A DNA stretch of 49,665 nt from Clostridia bacterium (GCA_017619495.1 JAFZSF010000022.1:1-49665); one strand, 5' to 3'; counted from the stretch's first letter, positions 17,938 to 27,214 are shown. Notes: generated by a model from the letters alone, not told the origin. Translations and numbers: made by a program.

Positions 17938-18503
17938 GCTTCCTCACTTAACTGTACCACGACGGGATATTTGAATTGACGCAAGAAAATCGCAAATAAA
18001 TCCCATACCCACATACCTAACAAAATAATACCTAACAAGTCCCCGGGGAATAAATAGGTGCGACTTTCAAAAGCATAACGCACCGCATTAGGTGCAGCAT
18101 CACCAAAATTCGGTGGGAAAACGCACATTACCACGATAAAACTAATTAATAGCAACCAATACAACAACCCACGCAAATAGCGTTTCGCGATAAAACAATG
18201 CACACCTAAGAAACCGAACACACCGCCCACGCCCATTTTCCACAGCGGTAATTCGGCTGGTCGTACTTTGGACATTAAAATGTTTTGCCCCGCTTTATAC
18301 GGCGCAGTTAATTTAGCATAGTAAATTTGTTCCTTAGTCAAACCACAGTGTTTACACTTAGCGGTTCCTTTCATGATTTTAGTTTGACAGTACGGACAGC
18401 GCATTTCGCGCATGAACAACGCGTCCAAACGGTCATCGGACTGAATACGGCGACGGTAAGATTGCCCCAGTTCCACAATTGGTGTTTCATTGTTGTTCGT
18501 CAT
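17934..18503 (-). CDS. Zinc-ribbon and TM2-domain membrane protein
   Basis: This 189-residue protein has an N-terminal soluble part with a CPYC-CKHC zinc ribbon (C36, C39, C50, C53). A TM2-type helical hairpin follows (about 88-127, containing GFLGVHCFIAKRYLRGLLYW), and then a further C-terminal membrane helix (about 152-175). TM2 proteins are widespread in bacteria but have no settled function. It overlaps the protease gene by 17 bases and the phosphatase gene by ATGA, so all are likely co-expressed. Confidence 0.82.
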   Translation of the reverse strand: MTNNNETPIVELGQSYRRRIQSDDRLDALFMREMRCPYCQTKIMKGTAKCKHCGLTKEQIYYAKLTAPYKAGQNILMSKVRPAELPLWKMGVGGVFGFLGVHCFIAKRYLRGLLYWLLLISFIVVMCVFPPNFGDAAPNAVRYAFESRTYLFPGDLLGIILLGMWVWDLFAIFLRQFKYPVVVQLSEEA

Positions 18504-20121
18504 CGTTAGTTTTAGCCCTCCTTAAAACATAGTCCTTGAACATTTTAACCAACCATATTGCCACCACTGCTACGGCCAAGATTATACACACCATAAACCA
18601 ATCAAATTCGCGGTACACACTGGTTTCTACCGATCCCCACGACGCACTCGGATAACTGGTATTAACAAATGGTTCATACTCAATTGAATTTAATTGTGCA
18701 ATTGTGGTGTCCCCCGCTTCCAATACGAAACCACTAACATTGAGTGTACCATAACCAAATTTAATATCGAATGCGTCCGCACCTGCACCATTGGTCGCCG
18801 CCGCGGCTAATAATGCCTTATGTACCACATTTCTAAACTTAGCGTCATCGGCATTGTTGATATCATAAGTTACCCCGTAATCCGCCGCCGTATGCTTACT
18901 GGAATCACTCAGTAACATGGCATAACATGCTGTCACGAACGGCGTCGCCATACTGGTGCCATTACTGCGGTAATAGTAATTACCCTCAGCATCTTGCATA
19001 ACATGCCAGTTATCGCGTTCATAATAAGTATATCCGTCCTTTTGGTTACGCACATACCACTTTGTCATTTTGGCAGCCACATTTCGACTGCACGCTGACC
19101 AAATGTTCATACCAGGTGCCGCGATACTTACATTTTCGTTATAATATGAAAACGATGCCAACTGGTAACTCTCCTCGGAATTATCATAAGCCGAAACCGC
19201 CAAGACACCGTCGCAACCACCAGGCAAAGAATAATAAGGAATCAATTCACCATTACTATCGCGAATGTATTGCATCTCAGTACGGTTTCCCGCCGCTACA
19301 ATCGGTAAAATTTCATTTTTCAATAAATTATCAATCACATTTTGGTAGCCGGTATAACGCACATTATTTTTAGTATAACCGTACTTTTGGGTATTAAATT
19401 TTGTCATATCCTCTTCACTGTACGGGTTGAAACCATTACTGCCCAAACTCATGTTGACCGCCACAATGTTAGGAATTTGTTTAGCTTCCTCATTAAAATA
19501 AACATTATAAGTTTCACTTTCCACACCCGCGTTATTTAACAGACTAACCTTTTCACCACGCTTTAACGCACACAAATAACGCATCGCATTAATGAACGCG
19601 TAATCACTACTACTATTATTAGCCCCATAAAAGATGCGCAAAGGTAAAATTTTAACATTAGACAAGGTAATATCAGCGATAATTCCCGCGACATGGGTCC
19701 CATGCCCATTTTCATCGACATTCCAAGCGTTAGTCGTAGACGGTAAACCATGACTGAAATCCATAGCGTAATCCGTCAGAACACGGTCGGCAAAAACTGG
19801 ATAAGTTGCGTCTAAACCACTATCCACCACCGCAATCACCACCTCATTGAGTGCTTGCGTCGCCGATAACGCCATTAAATAATTGTTGTAAGTTTTAATG
19901 CCTAACGCTTCGTAAAGTGTTTCCTCGGTATCACTGGGGTGGTTCCAGTTGAATTGGTCAAAAGTATAAGTCTTTGTTAACGCGATTGGCGTGTCACCAA
20001 CCGTCTCAGCGGTTATCAGGTGTAAACTGGTCGGGGCTATTGACACCGTAAAATGACTAAACAGTGCTAGCACCAAAATGGTAATCAGCAATAACTTATT
20101 TGCAAAATTACGCAATTTCAT
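18487..20121 (-). CDS. Membrane-anchored subtilisin-like serine protease (S8 family)
   Basis: The 544-residue protein has a signal peptide (about 8-28). Its S8 catalytic domain has D100 (AVVDSGLD), H140 ([10 protein letters not shown]), oxyanion N279 (AAGNRT) and S390 (NGTSMATP). A C-terminal membrane helix (about 513-533) with a basic cytoplasmic tail makes it a surface-anchored protease. The propeptide region is short (about 30-85). It is the first gene of the operon ending in ftsY and its start lies 16 bases from divergent recA. TATAGA lies 8 bases before the ATG, with AGGA between, so the initiation mode is unclear. Substrates are unknown. Confidence 0.93.
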   Translation of the reverse strand: MKLRNFANKLLLITILVLALFSHFTVSIAPTSLHLITAETVGDTPIALTKTYTFDQFNWNHPSDTEETLYEALGIKTYNNYLMALSATQALNEVVIAVVDSGLDATYPVFADRVLTDYAMDFSHGLPSTTNAWNVDENGHGTHVAGIIADITLSNVKILPLRIFYGANNSSSDYAFINAMRYLCALKRGEKVSLLNNAGVESETYNVYFNEEAKQIPNIVAVNMSLGSNGFNPYSEEDMTKFNTQKYGYTKNNVRYTGYQNVIDNLLKNEILPIVAAGNRTEMQYIRDSNGELIPYYSLPGGCDGVLAVSAYDNSEESYQLASFSYYNENVSIAAPGMNIWSACSRNVAAKMTKWYVRNQKDGYTYYERDNWHVMQDAEGNYYYRSNGTSMATPFVTACYAMLLSDSSKHTAADYGVTYDINNADDAKFRNVVHKALLAAAATNGAGADAFDIKFGYGTLNVSGFVLEAGDTTIAQLNSIEYEPFVNTSYPSASWGSVETSVYREFDWFMVCIILAVAVVAIWLVKMFKDYVLRRAKTNDDEQQ

Positions 20122-20128
20122 ATATCCT
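20100..20128 (+). promoter_or_regulatory. Possible recA promoter inside the protease 5' end
   Basis: TTGCAA, a 17-base spacer and TATCCT end 9 bases before the recA ATG, overlapping the first codons of the divergent protease gene. The -10 is poor. I see no clear LexA box. Confidence 0.35.
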
Positions 20129-20137
20129 ATCTATATT

Positions 20138-21169
20138 ATGGCAGAACAAGAAAAAAGTAAAGCATTGCAAGCCGCCTTAGCCACCATCGAAAAGATTTAT
20201 GGTAAAGGCGCAATCATGAAAATGGGCGACGGTCCCGTGGTACGCAATGTCAAAGTTATTTCCACCGGTTGTTTGACTTTGGACTATGCTTTGGGCATTG
20301 GTGGTATTCCCCGTGGTCGTATTACCGAAATCTATGGACCCGAATCCAGTGGTAAAACCACAGTTTGTTTACATGTCGTGGCGGAAGCCCAAAAAATGGG
20401 TTTAACTTGCGCCTACATTGATGCCGAACAAGCTTTGGATCCAGTTTACGCGGAAGCCCTAGGCGTCAAGGTGAAAGACCTAATTATCAGTCAGCCCGAC
20501 AGTGGCGAACAAGGTTTGGATATTGCCCACAAATTGGTTGAATCTGGTTGCGTTGATTTAATCGTAGTTGATAGTGTGGCAGCATTAACCCCGCGCGCCG
20601 AAATTGATGGCGATATCGGCGACGCCCATGTTGGTTTGCAAGCCCGCTTAATGAGTCAGGCTTTGCGTAAATTAACTCCGATTATTAACAAGACCGAAAC
20701 CGCTTTAATTTTCATTAACCAGTTGCGTGAAAAAGTTGGCTTAATGATGCCGGGACAAAATCCCGAAACTACGCCGGGTGGTAAAGCGTTGAAATTCTAT
20801 TCGTCAATCCGTCTTGATGTGCGTCGTATTGGTAGCGTAAAACAAGGCGACGAAGTCATTGCCAACAAAACCAAAGTCAAAGTGGTTAAAAATAAATTGG
20901 CTTCACCCTTCAAAATTGCTGAGTTTGAAATCACCTTTGGTAAGGGTATTTCCAACGATGGCTGTATTTTGGATTTGGCTATCGCCAGCGACATTATCCA
21001 AAAATCCGGCAGTTGGTTCTCTTACAAGGGCGAACGCGTTGCGCAAGGTAAAGAAGCCACCAAGGCCTGGTTAGATAGCGACCCCAAAATCAAAGAAGAA
21101 ATCTTAACCCAAGTTAAAGCCAATATGGGTAATAGTAACTTGGCACCCGTATCAAACGACGCTGAATAA
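20138..21169 (+). CDS. recA: RecA recombinase
   Basis: RecA forms the ATP-dependent filament for strand exchange and LexA activation. Using the ATG at 20138 it has 344 codons including the stop, a normal length. Walker A is GPESSGKTT; the conserved [28 protein letters not shown] and [11 protein letters not shown] are all present. An upstream in-frame start at 20078 would add 20 residues antisense to the protease and is rejected. There is no Shine-Dalgarno sequence and only 16 bases separate the divergent starts, so a leaderless or near-leaderless mRNA is likely. A strong terminator follows. Confidence 0.98.
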   Translation: MAEQEKSKALQAALATIEKIYGKGAIMKMGDGPVVRNVKVISTGCLTLDYALGIGGIPRGRITEIYGPESSGKTTVCLHVVAEAQKMGLTCAYIDAEQALDPVYAEALGVKVKDLIISQPDSGEQGLDIAHKLVESGCVDLIVVDSVAALTPRAEIDGDIGDAHVGLQARLMSQALRKLTPIINKTETALIFINQLREKVGLMMPGQNPETTPGGKALKFYSSIRLDVRRIGSVKQGDEVIANKTKVKVVKNKLASPFKIAEFEITFGKGISNDGCILDLAIASDIIQKSGSWFSYKGERVAQGKEATKAWLDSDPKIKEEILTQVKANMGNSNLAPVSNDAE

Positions 21170-21179
21170 AAAATTTACC

Positions 21180-21203
21180 AACCCGCCTCGCGCGGGTTTT
21201 TGG
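21180..21203 (+). terminator. Rho-independent terminator after recA
   Basis: AACCCGC and GCGGGTT arms with a 5-base loop, followed by a T run, 11 bases after the recA stop. Confidence 0.85.
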
Positions 21204-21220
21204 TTGCCATTTTTCAAAAT

Positions 21221-21248
21221 TTACAATTTTTGCGTGACGCTATATACT
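21221..21248 (+). promoter_or_regulatory. Promoter for mnmA, leaderless type
   Basis: TTACAA, a 16-base spacer and TATACT end 7 bases before the mnmA ATG; no Shine-Dalgarno sequence is present. It follows directly after the recA terminator. Confidence 0.6.
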
Positions 21249-21255
21249 GTCAACG

Positions 21256-22320
21256 ATGAAAGCTTTAATTGCCATGAGTGGTGGTGTTGATTCCAGTGTT
21301 GCTGCACTGTTAACCAAACAGCAAAATTTTGATTGCATCGGTTGCACCATGAAACTTTACGATAATGATGACGCCAATGTGTCACGCGAAAAAACTTGTT
21401 GCAGTTTAGACGATGTTGCAGACGCCCGTAGCGTCGCCAACCGCTTACAAATTCCCTATTATGTTTTCAACTTCACCGATGATTTCCGCGCCAAAGTTAT
21501 CAATAAGTTTATTAGTTGTTATGAACACGGGATTACGCCTAATCCATGTATTGACTGCAACCGTTACATGAAATTTGATAAACTATATGAACGCGCCAAA
21601 GTTTTGGGGTGTGATTATATCGTCACAGGTCATTACGCCCGCATTGAAAAACGGGGCGACCAATATTATTTGGAAAAGGCCGTTGATTTAAGTAAAGACC
21701 AAAGTTATGTTTTGTACCACCTAACCGCCGAACAATTGGCACACACCATGTTTCCGTTAGGTGAACTAACCAAAACCGAAGTCCGCTCTATTGCTCGCGC
21801 CAACGGCTTTATCAACGCCGACAAACACGAAAGTCAAGACATTTGTTTTGTACCCAACGGCGACTACGCCCAAGTCATTGAGCACCACACCGGTAAAGCT
21901 TATCCCGTAGGTAATTTCGTAGATAAGAACGGTCAAGTTTTAGGGCAACACCGTGGCATTATTCACTACACGGTCGGACAACGCAAAGGCTTGGCCATCT
22001 CCGCCGACCAAAGATTATATGTCTGTGCCATTTGTCCCGAAAATAACACAGTCTGTTTGGGTTGCCGTAACGATTTATTACGCCATGAAGCCAAAGCCGT
22101 TGAATTTCATTGGATTAACGGCGTACCCAGTCAAGCTAAATTTCATTGCCAAGTAAAAATTCGTTACAATCAAAAAGAACAACCCGCTACGATTGAAGTA
22201 ATTGACCCCACCACCGTACGAATTATTTTTGACCAACCGCAACGCGCCATTACTCCGGGTCAAGCAGCCGTATTGTACGACGGCGACATCGTTCTCGGCG
22301 GCGGCATTTTGGTAAAATAA
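21256..22320 (+). CDS. mnmA: MnmA, tRNA-specific 2-thiouridylase
   Basis: MnmA makes 2-thiouridine at the wobble position of tRNA-Lys, -Glu and -Gln. The 354-residue protein has the PP-loop SGGVDSS (8-14), the NPCIDCN motif with catalytic C98, and the second catalytic cysteine in SQDICFVP (about 201). The GQRKGLAI motif and a beta-barrel C-terminal domain are also present. It sits alone between the recA terminator and the convergent murF-like gene, and appears to be leaderless. Confidence 0.96.
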   Translation: MKALIAMSGGVDSSVAALLTKQQNFDCIGCTMKLYDNDDANVSREKTCCSLDDVADARSVANRLQIPYYVFNFTDDFRAKVINKFISCYEHGITPNPCIDCNRYMKFDKLYERAKVLGCDYIVTGHYARIEKRGDQYYLEKAVDLSKDQSYVLYHLTAEQLAHTMFPLGELTKTEVRSIARANGFINADKHESQDICFVPNGDYAQVIEHHTGKAYPVGNFVDKNGQVLGQHRGIIHYTVGQRKGLAISADQRLYVCAICPENNTVCLGCRNDLLRHEAKAVEFHWINGVPSQAKFHCQVKIRYNQKEQPATIEVIDPTTVRIIFDQPQRAITPGQAAVLYDGDIVLGGGILVK

Positions 22321-22336
22321 TTTGCTTTATATGGTA

Positions 22337-23572
22337 TTAACCATAATTTTCCGGCACATCGTTCAAAAGCAGCAAGACATCGCCACTTTTTAACCACTGG
22401 GCATAATAAGCCTTGGCAGCTTCGCGGTTAGGCACATAGACGACTTCGCCCGACCACCCACTTAAACCATGCGCAAAATATTCACGGTTTAAGTTTCCCA
22501 CCACAATCACGGCATCGGCGACGGCTTTAATTTGTGCACATAACTGGGTGTGTGCCGCTGCGGTGTTTACGCCTTGCTCCACAAAACCAGGGGTCTGCAC
22601 CACTTTACGCGTATGATAAGTTTTTAACACCGCCAAAGCTACCGCCGCACTATCGGGATTAGCGTTATAACTATCATCCAAAACAATAATACCATTGGGT
22701 GCTACTACGCGTTCCAAACGGTGCGGAGTTGGCTGTAAACCTAGCGCGACCCGTTTAATCGCCGCTTGCGATACGCCCAATTTACGCGCTAGTACCGCCG
22801 CCAATTGAATGTTTTTCTGTTGGTGCGCCCCCAGTAAACTGGTCAGATAAGTCGGTTGCTCCGCGCTTTTAACCAGAATCAACTGCGGGTGCTTTAACTG
22901 TTGACACCAGGTGTTATCACCATCGGTCACCGCCACACCAGTGGGTGGTAAACTGGCAAACAGTTCGCCTTTGGTGCGCGCCACATTTTCTATACTACCA
23001 AAAGTTGCTAAATGACAAGCACCAATACTGGTCACAATGCCATGATCAGGTTGCAATAAGTCGCACATTGCGCGGATTTCGCCCACCCGACGCGCTCCCA
23101 TTTCCATAATTAACACTTGGGTATCCGCTTGCAAATTTTGGTTAATAGTACGCGCAAAACCCATAGGCGTATTAAAACTGGCGGGACTGGCGACAACCTT
23201 ATATTTAGTGCTTAACATGGCCGCCAAAATATTTTTGACCGAAGTTTTCCCATAACTACCCGTTATGCCAATTTTAATTAAATCCGTATGCCGAGCCAAA
23301 GTGCGTTGCGCCCGTTTTAACCAATAACGCTGAATGCATTTTTCCCATGGGCGTAAAAGCCAGTTCGCCACCGCCACCGTACGCGCTAAGCCAAAACACG
23401 GCAACCCCAAACCCAATCCACACAAAATTAGTGTTACGCTTTTTAAGCGTCGCACCCGTGCCGTCATATTTACCACACCTTGGGTAACTTGGGGAACTAA
23501 GCGCCAATACTCATGGTTAGCGTACCCCACAATCTGCATTTTATATAGTAAGTTATTTAACCACTGACGCAT
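22337..23572 (-). CDS. murF: MurF-like Mur ligase with an N-terminal membrane segment
   Basis: I choose the ATG at 23572, with an AAGGGGG Shine-Dalgarno sequence 5 bases before it (411 residues); an upstream ATG at 23623 would overlap the hydrolase more. The N-terminal ~95 residues contain a hydrophobic segment (around 45-70) instead of the normal MurF substrate-binding domain. The ATP site is ITGSYGKTS (about 104-112), followed by EMGA, the GIVTSIGACHLATFGS block and DDSYNANPDS, which is typical of MurF. MurF adds D-Ala-D-Ala to the peptidoglycan precursor. Membrane-linked forms occur in some Firmicutes; another Mur ligase specificity remains possible. Confidence 0.82.
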   Translation of the reverse strand: MRQWLNNLLYKMQIVGYANHEYWRLVPQVTQGVVNMTARVRRLKSVTLILCGLGLGLPCFGLARTVAVANWLLRPWEKCIQRYWLKRAQRTLARHTDLIKIGITGSYGKTSVKNILAAMLSTKYKVVASPASFNTPMGFARTINQNLQADTQVLIMEMGARRVGEIRAMCDLLQPDHGIVTSIGACHLATFGSIENVARTKGELFASLPPTGVAVTDGDNTWCQQLKHPQLILVKSAEQPTYLTSLLGAHQQKNIQLAAVLARKLGVSQAAIKRVALGLQPTPHRLERVVAPNGIIVLDDSYNANPDSAAVALAVLKTYHTRKVVQTPGFVEQGVNTAAAHTQLCAQIKAVADAVIVVGNLNREYFAHGLSGWSGEVVYVPNREAAKAYYAQWLKSGDVLLLLNDVPENYG

Positions 23573-24296
23573 CTTGTCCCCCTTCAATAAAATTTCTGAC
23601 ATCGCGTACAAAGCGTGCCGCATCTTCTAAATAAGCAAAATGCCCACCGTGTCGATAAATTTGTTGTTGCGCGTGTGGTATTAAGCATGCCAACCGCCGA
23701 CAAAGCGAGAGGGGCGTAGCTTTATCGCGCGCGCCCCAAATTAACAACACGGGTGCCGTAATTTGACTAAATTCCCAACTTAAATCACGGTTCACAATGT
23801 TTTGAAAAGTCTTTTTGCCATTATCATCTAAACTACGATAATCCGCACTCCCACCTTTTATGGGCACGCCTAAACGCCGCCAAAACTTGTACCAACCAAT
23901 TTTTAACCGCACCCACACGCGCCGCACTGGCAACCCCGCCCCTCCAGTAATTACAATCTTGGTAAACAATTGGGGGTGACGCGCGTGCAAAACTGCCACT
24001 AAACGCGCTCCAAAAGAATGTGCCACCACAACACAGCGTGCTACACCATTGGCTTGTAGATACGCGTCGACATCATCGGCGTAATCTTCCAGCGTATACA
24101 CTGCGGCGGGCGGACACGGTAAAGTTGGGGTTAAAATCCGGTAACTGGTTCCGTTGCTGTCGGTTATGCGCGCTAAATACTGACTGATGGGCGCAAAGCT
24201 ATCTGCGTTGCCACCCCAGCCGTGCAAAAATAAAATGTTTAACACACAGTTATATATGAAAAATGTCGCTTTTACTTCACATAGTGTGATCGTCAC
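23553..24296 (-). CDS. Alpha/beta-hydrolase family protein
   Basis: The fold is clear: oxyanion-region LFLHGWGG near the N-terminus, nucleophile elbow AHSFGA (Ser at about 96), acid D in IWGARDKATPL and His in RHGGHFAYLED. The 247-residue length is normal. The true start is uncertain: an ATG at 24296 lies inside the end of the 68-residue gene, while a GTG at 24245 just before LNILFLHGWGG would give a more typical N-terminus. It overlaps murF by 20 bases. The substrate cannot be told; esterase, lipase or thioesterase are possible. Confidence 0.85.
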   Translation of the reverse strand: MTITLCEVKATFFIYNCVLNILFLHGWGGNADSFAPISQYLARITDSNGTSYRILTPTLPCPPAAVYTLEDYADDVDAYLQANGVARCVVVAHSFGARLVAVLHARHPQLFTKIVITGGAGLPVRRVWVRLKIGWYKFWRRLGVPIKGGSADYRSLDDNGKKTFQNIVNRDLSWEFSQITAPVLLIWGARDKATPLSLCRRLACLIPHAQQQIYRHGGHFAYLEDAARFVRDVRNFIEGGQDASVVK

Positions 24297-24483
24297 ACAC
24301 TAATGGTGCTGGTTGCATTTGCGTCAGTTCTTCTTCGGCTTGTTTCAAATGTTCGTGCGCTTTATGACGCCCTAAACGCAAGCCCAAAGTCATTTTCTTT
24401 TTCGCGTGTAAGCGTTCATCGAAATCATCTTTGACATCATTACGATGTTTAGCTACTAACATTTGGTCTTCATGGTCAACCAT
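24277..24483 (-). CDS. Small charged protein, unknown
   Basis: The 68-residue soluble protein is rich in His, Lys, Asp and Glu and probably helical. It has an AAAGGAG about 12 bases before the ATG. It lies between tsaB (24-base gap) and the hydrolase gene (20-base overlap). No family is recognised; the good ribosome-binding site and operon position support a real gene. Confidence 0.65.
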   Translation of the reverse strand: MVDHEDQMLVAKHRNDVKDDFDERLHAKKKMTLGLRLGRHKAHEHLKQAEEELTQMQPAPLVCDDHTM

Positions 24484-24507
24484 AATTAATTAAAAACTCC
24501 TTTGTAA

Positions 24508-24885
24508 TTAAGCCTTATTATGCACAATAAACTCCCCGTTGTAAAGGGGTTTAACCGCAAATGGTGAAACTGTTGCGCCGGTCGCCCATTTTCGCATGGC
24601 TTCATTAACATCAATGTGGTCATGCAGTTCGATGAGCGGAATTTTTTGGGCATACGCAAAAGCTTTTGCGACCGCTAAACCAACCCGAATGCCTGTCCAA
24701 GAGCCTGGGCCAGTCACCACCGCGACGGCATCAAATTTATCCACCCCCAATGCTTTAATTAATGGATTAATGTTTTTATCATGTTGGCGTTGTTCATCAC
24801 AAGTTTTAGTAACTGTCACTTGACCGTCAACTGCTAACTGTACTACCAACCGCGCCTGTGTACTATCAATCAACAATAAATTCAC
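24508..24885 (-). CDS. tsaB: TsaB-like protein, short form
   Basis: TsaB is the scaffold partner of TsaD in t6A tRNA modification. The N-terminal ASKHA lobe is recognisable: LLIDST at the start and GPGSWTGIRVGLAVAKA at 59-75 (family GPGSFTGLRIG). At 125 residues it is little more than half the usual ~220-230; the C-terminal lobe is missing and only 24 bases separate it from the next gene, so it is not hidden by a frameshift. It overlaps tsaE by 20 bases. TsaB's N-lobe mediates dimer contacts with TsaD, so a minimal form could work, but loss of function is possible. Confidence 0.82.
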   Translation of the reverse strand: MNLLLIDSTQARLVVQLAVDGQVTVTKTCDEQRQHDKNINPLIKALGVDKFDAVAVVTGPGSWTGIRVGLAVAKAFAYAQKIPLIELHDHIDVNEAMRKWATGATVSPFAVKPLYNGEFIVHNKA

Positions 24886-25288
24886 GGTTACCGTCCTCCT
24901 TGATATTAATGGTAATGTGTATGGCTTGCGGAAAATCTATCCCGTTTGGCCATTCAATCAAGACATAGTTCCCCGCTATGCACAAATCTAACAAACCGAT
25001 ACTTTCCATGATTTGGTTAATTGCCACTTGATCCGGTACCGTAGCTACCCCCTCACTCTCCCATAAACGATACAAATCAGCGTGAAAAATATTTTCCGCA
25101 TACTGGTTAATGATAGTGTAAGTCGGACTGCAAGGTTGCGCTGTTGGGCATAAAATTTGCACAATTTCGCCCACTAAGGTTGTTTTACCCGCACCCATGG
25201 CACCGCACAACAAAACCACACCGCCATTATTCTGTTGTAACCGGTGGGCAACTTGATGGGCGACCATTTTCGTCGTGCGTAGGTTCAT
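24866..25288 (-). CDS. tsaE: TsaE, ATPase of t6A biosynthesis
   Basis: TsaE is the P-loop ATPase that resets the TsaBD complex. The 140 residues show Walker A GAMGAGKTT (29-37), the SPTYTIINQY block and FHADLYRL (D71). It lies inside an operon: the upstream membrane-protein gene overlaps it by 62 bases and tsaB overlaps its end. Despite this, a TTTGCA-17-TACAAT promoter-like element ends 5 bases before the ATG, so it may also be transcribed leaderless from within the upstream gene. Confidence 0.94.
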   Translation of the reverse strand: MNLRTTKMVAHQVAHRLQQNNGGVVLLCGAMGAGKTTLVGEIVQILCPTAQPCSPTYTIINQYAENIFHADLYRLWESEGVATVPDQVAINQIMESIGLLDLCIAGNYVLIEWPNGIDFPQAIHITINIKEDGNREFIVD

Positions 25289-25682
25289 GCGGTATTGTAG
25301 CAGATTTTAACGGCGGTGCAAAGCGGGTAATCGCCGCCATAGTAAATACCATACACGCTACCACTACATAATAGATTTGCAAACGCACAAAATAACTCAT
25401 CAAAAGTAAAACTATCCCCGCCAACACAAAACCTTTGGTGCGCTCCCGGGCAAACGCCCGCCGCCATAAATCACGCACTACGACACGCCAGTTACGCCGC
25501 GTTTTTTTAGGAGCGTTTTTCCACGCCAGCCAAAATTTGCGTCCCACGGTTAATTCAAAAATCAAGTTAAAACTAACCGCTAAAAATAAGGAAAATACAA
25601 AATTACGCAACAATAATTGCAACGCCACGAACATGAAAAAACCGCGCGCTAAAATATCACTGATGTATCCCGCTTTGGTCAT
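25227..25682 (-). CDS. Membrane protein, unknown function
   Basis: This 151-residue protein has about four hydrophobic stretches (14-27, 28-45, 85-100, 101-121), a basic loop (47-80) and a Pro-rich hydrophilic tail. No family is recognised. Its last 62 bases overlap the start of tsaE in another frame. It is divergent from potA across a 101-base region containing a strong potA promoter. Confidence 0.7.
   Translation of the reverse strand: MTKAGYISDILARGFFMFVALQLLLRNFVFSLFLAVSFNLIFELTVGRKFWLAWKNAPKKTRRNWRVVVRDLWRRAFARERTKGFVLAGIVLLLMSYFVRLQIYYVVVACMVFTMAAITRFAPPLKSATIPHEPTHDENGRPSSCPPVTTE
25294..25322 (-). promoter_or_regulatory. Possible tsaE promoter inside the upstream gene, leaderless type
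   Basis: Minus-strand TTTGCA, a 17-base spacer and TACAAT end 5 bases before the tsaE ATG. It lies within the 3' coding part of the 151-residue membrane protein. Confidence 0.5.
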
Positions 25683-25694
25683 TAAAATTTATTA

Positions 25695-25723
25695 TTGACA
25701 AGTGGGTTGCAAAATTGCATAAT
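25695..25723 (+). promoter_or_regulatory. Strong promoter for the potABCD operon
   Basis: A consensus TTGACA, a 17-base spacer and CATAAT (5 of 6) lie about 60 bases before potA. The transcript would have a leader of about 53 bases containing AAAGGTAGGG, so this operon uses conventional initiation. Confidence 0.75.
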
Positions 25724-25783
25724 ACCTCACTTTTTAATTGCTATTTAGCAAAAAATTTTAAGTAAAAGGTAGGGTTTTATGCA

Positions 25784-27214
25784 GTGGCAAAATTCACAGG
25801 AGAAAAAATTATCGAATTAAAAAACATCGTAAAAATCTACGATAAAGAAAAGGTCGTAGACGATGTTTCCTTATCCATCAAAAAAGGCGATTTCGTAACC
25901 ATTCTGGGTCCGTCCGGTTGTGGTAAAACGACCCTTTTGCGGATGATTGCAGGTTTTGAAAAGCCAACCGAAGGCACCATCTATTTGGAAGGGGTCGATG
26001 TAACGAATATTCCGCCATACAAGCGCAATATCAACACGGTTTTCCAAAAGTACGCATTATTTCCGCATTTGAATGTTTTCAATAACATTGCTTACGGCTT
26101 GAAATTAAAAACGGTACCTGACGCGAACACCAAAAAGGGTTATCGTTTACTCAGTCAACAAGAAATTACTGACAAAGTTAACCGTGCTTTGCGTATGGTC
26201 GACTTGGAAGATTATGGTCACCGCGATATTGACAGTTTGTCCGGTGGTCAACAACAGCGTATCGCTATTGCGCGTGCGATTGTTAACGAACCCAAAGTTC
26301 TACTTTTGGACGAACCGTTGTCCGCTTTGGACTTAAAGATGCGCAAAGAAATGCAAATTGAATTGCGTCGTTTACACAAAGAATTGGGTATTACCTTTAT
26401 TTATGTTACCCACGACCAAGAAGAAGCCATGACCATGAGTGATACGATTGTGGTCATGCGTGACGGTGAAATCCAACAAGTTGGTACACCGAAAAAAATC
26501 TATGACGAACCACAAAATGCTTACACCGCCGACTTTATCGGTCAAAGTAACATCATCTCCGCCAAAATGATTCGCGATAAAGTAGTTGAATTCTTCGGTT
26601 ATAAATTCCCTTGCTTAGATAAAGGTTTCAAACCGAATGAACCAGTTGATGTGGTTGTGCGTCCCGAAGATGTTACCATTAACCCCGCTAAACCACAATT
26701 TGAAGGTGTGGTAATGAACTCGGTCTTCAAAGGAAATTTCTACGACTTAACCATTGTTTTGGACGATTATGAATTATCGGTGATCGACACCAAAACCTAC
26801 CCACTGGGCGAAAAAGTTACCATGGCCATTGAACCAGATGGTATTCATGTTATGCCCAAAGAAGCTTTAACTAACGAATACGAAACCGAAATCACGGGCG
26901 AAAACACCATCTCAATTGGCGATACCGACTTTGAATTTATTCCGGCGGCGGGCGAAACTTTTGCCAAAGGCGATAAAGTGGTAGCCACCATTAACTTTGA
27001 CAAGATTGAATTAACCGACGACGAAGCCGAAGGACAAATTAGCGGTAACATTACCGATATGATTTATAAGGGCAAATACTACCAAGTCAAAATCTGGCTG
27101 GACAATGACACGGCGTTAATCGTGGATACGCCGTACGACTGGGACACCGACGACCGTGTCGGCTTAGTCATCAAAAAAGAAGATATTAAGGTGCGCCACG
27201 ATGAAAAAGATTAA
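25784..27214 (+). CDS. potA: PotA, polyamine ABC transporter ATPase with extended C-terminus
   Basis: PotA powers spermidine/putrescine import. Start is GTG at 25784, with AAAGGTAGGG about 9 bases before. Walker A is GPSGCGKT (42-49), Q-loop Q88, signature LSGGQQQR (152-159), Walker B LLLDEP (173-178), and YVTHDQEEA follows. The usual length is 350-370; this has 476 residues because a second TOBE-like beta region (about 375-470) repeats the style of the first (about 285-355). The extra domain is acidic and may be regulatory. potB overlaps the end by 14 bases. Confidence 0.95.
   Translation: MAKFTGEKIIELKNIVKIYDKEKVVDDVSLSIKKGDFVTILGPSGCGKTTLLRMIAGFEKPTEGTIYLEGVDVTNIPPYKRNINTVFQKYALFPHLNVFNNIAYGLKLKTVPDANTKKGYRLLSQQEITDKVNRALRMVDLEDYGHRDIDSLSGGQQQRIAIARAIVNEPKVLLLDEPLSALDLKMRKEMQIELRRLHKELGITFIYVTHDQEEAMTMSDTIVVMRDGEIQQVGTPKKIYDEPQNAYTADFIGQSNIISAKMIRDKVVEFFGYKFPCLDKGFKPNEPVDVVVRPEDVTINPAKPQFEGVVMNSVFKGNFYDLTIVLDDYELSVIDTKTYPLGEKVTMAIEPDGIHVMPKEALTNEYETEITGENTISIGDTDFEFIPAAGETFAKGDKVVATINFDKIELTDDEAEGQISGNITDMIYKGKYYQVKIWLDNDTALIVDTPYDWDTDDRVGLVIKKEDIKVRHDEKD

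Noticed and set aside
20078-20137. N-terminal extension of RecA
   Set aside because: The extra 20 codons are antisense to the protease signal peptide and unlike any RecA N-terminus; MAEQEKSK at 20138 is typical.
24277-24297. TCACA-TAG-TGTGA-TCG-TCACA array, CRP-like
   Set aside because: It lies in overlapping coding sequence inside an operon, with 3-base spacing unlike a CRP site.
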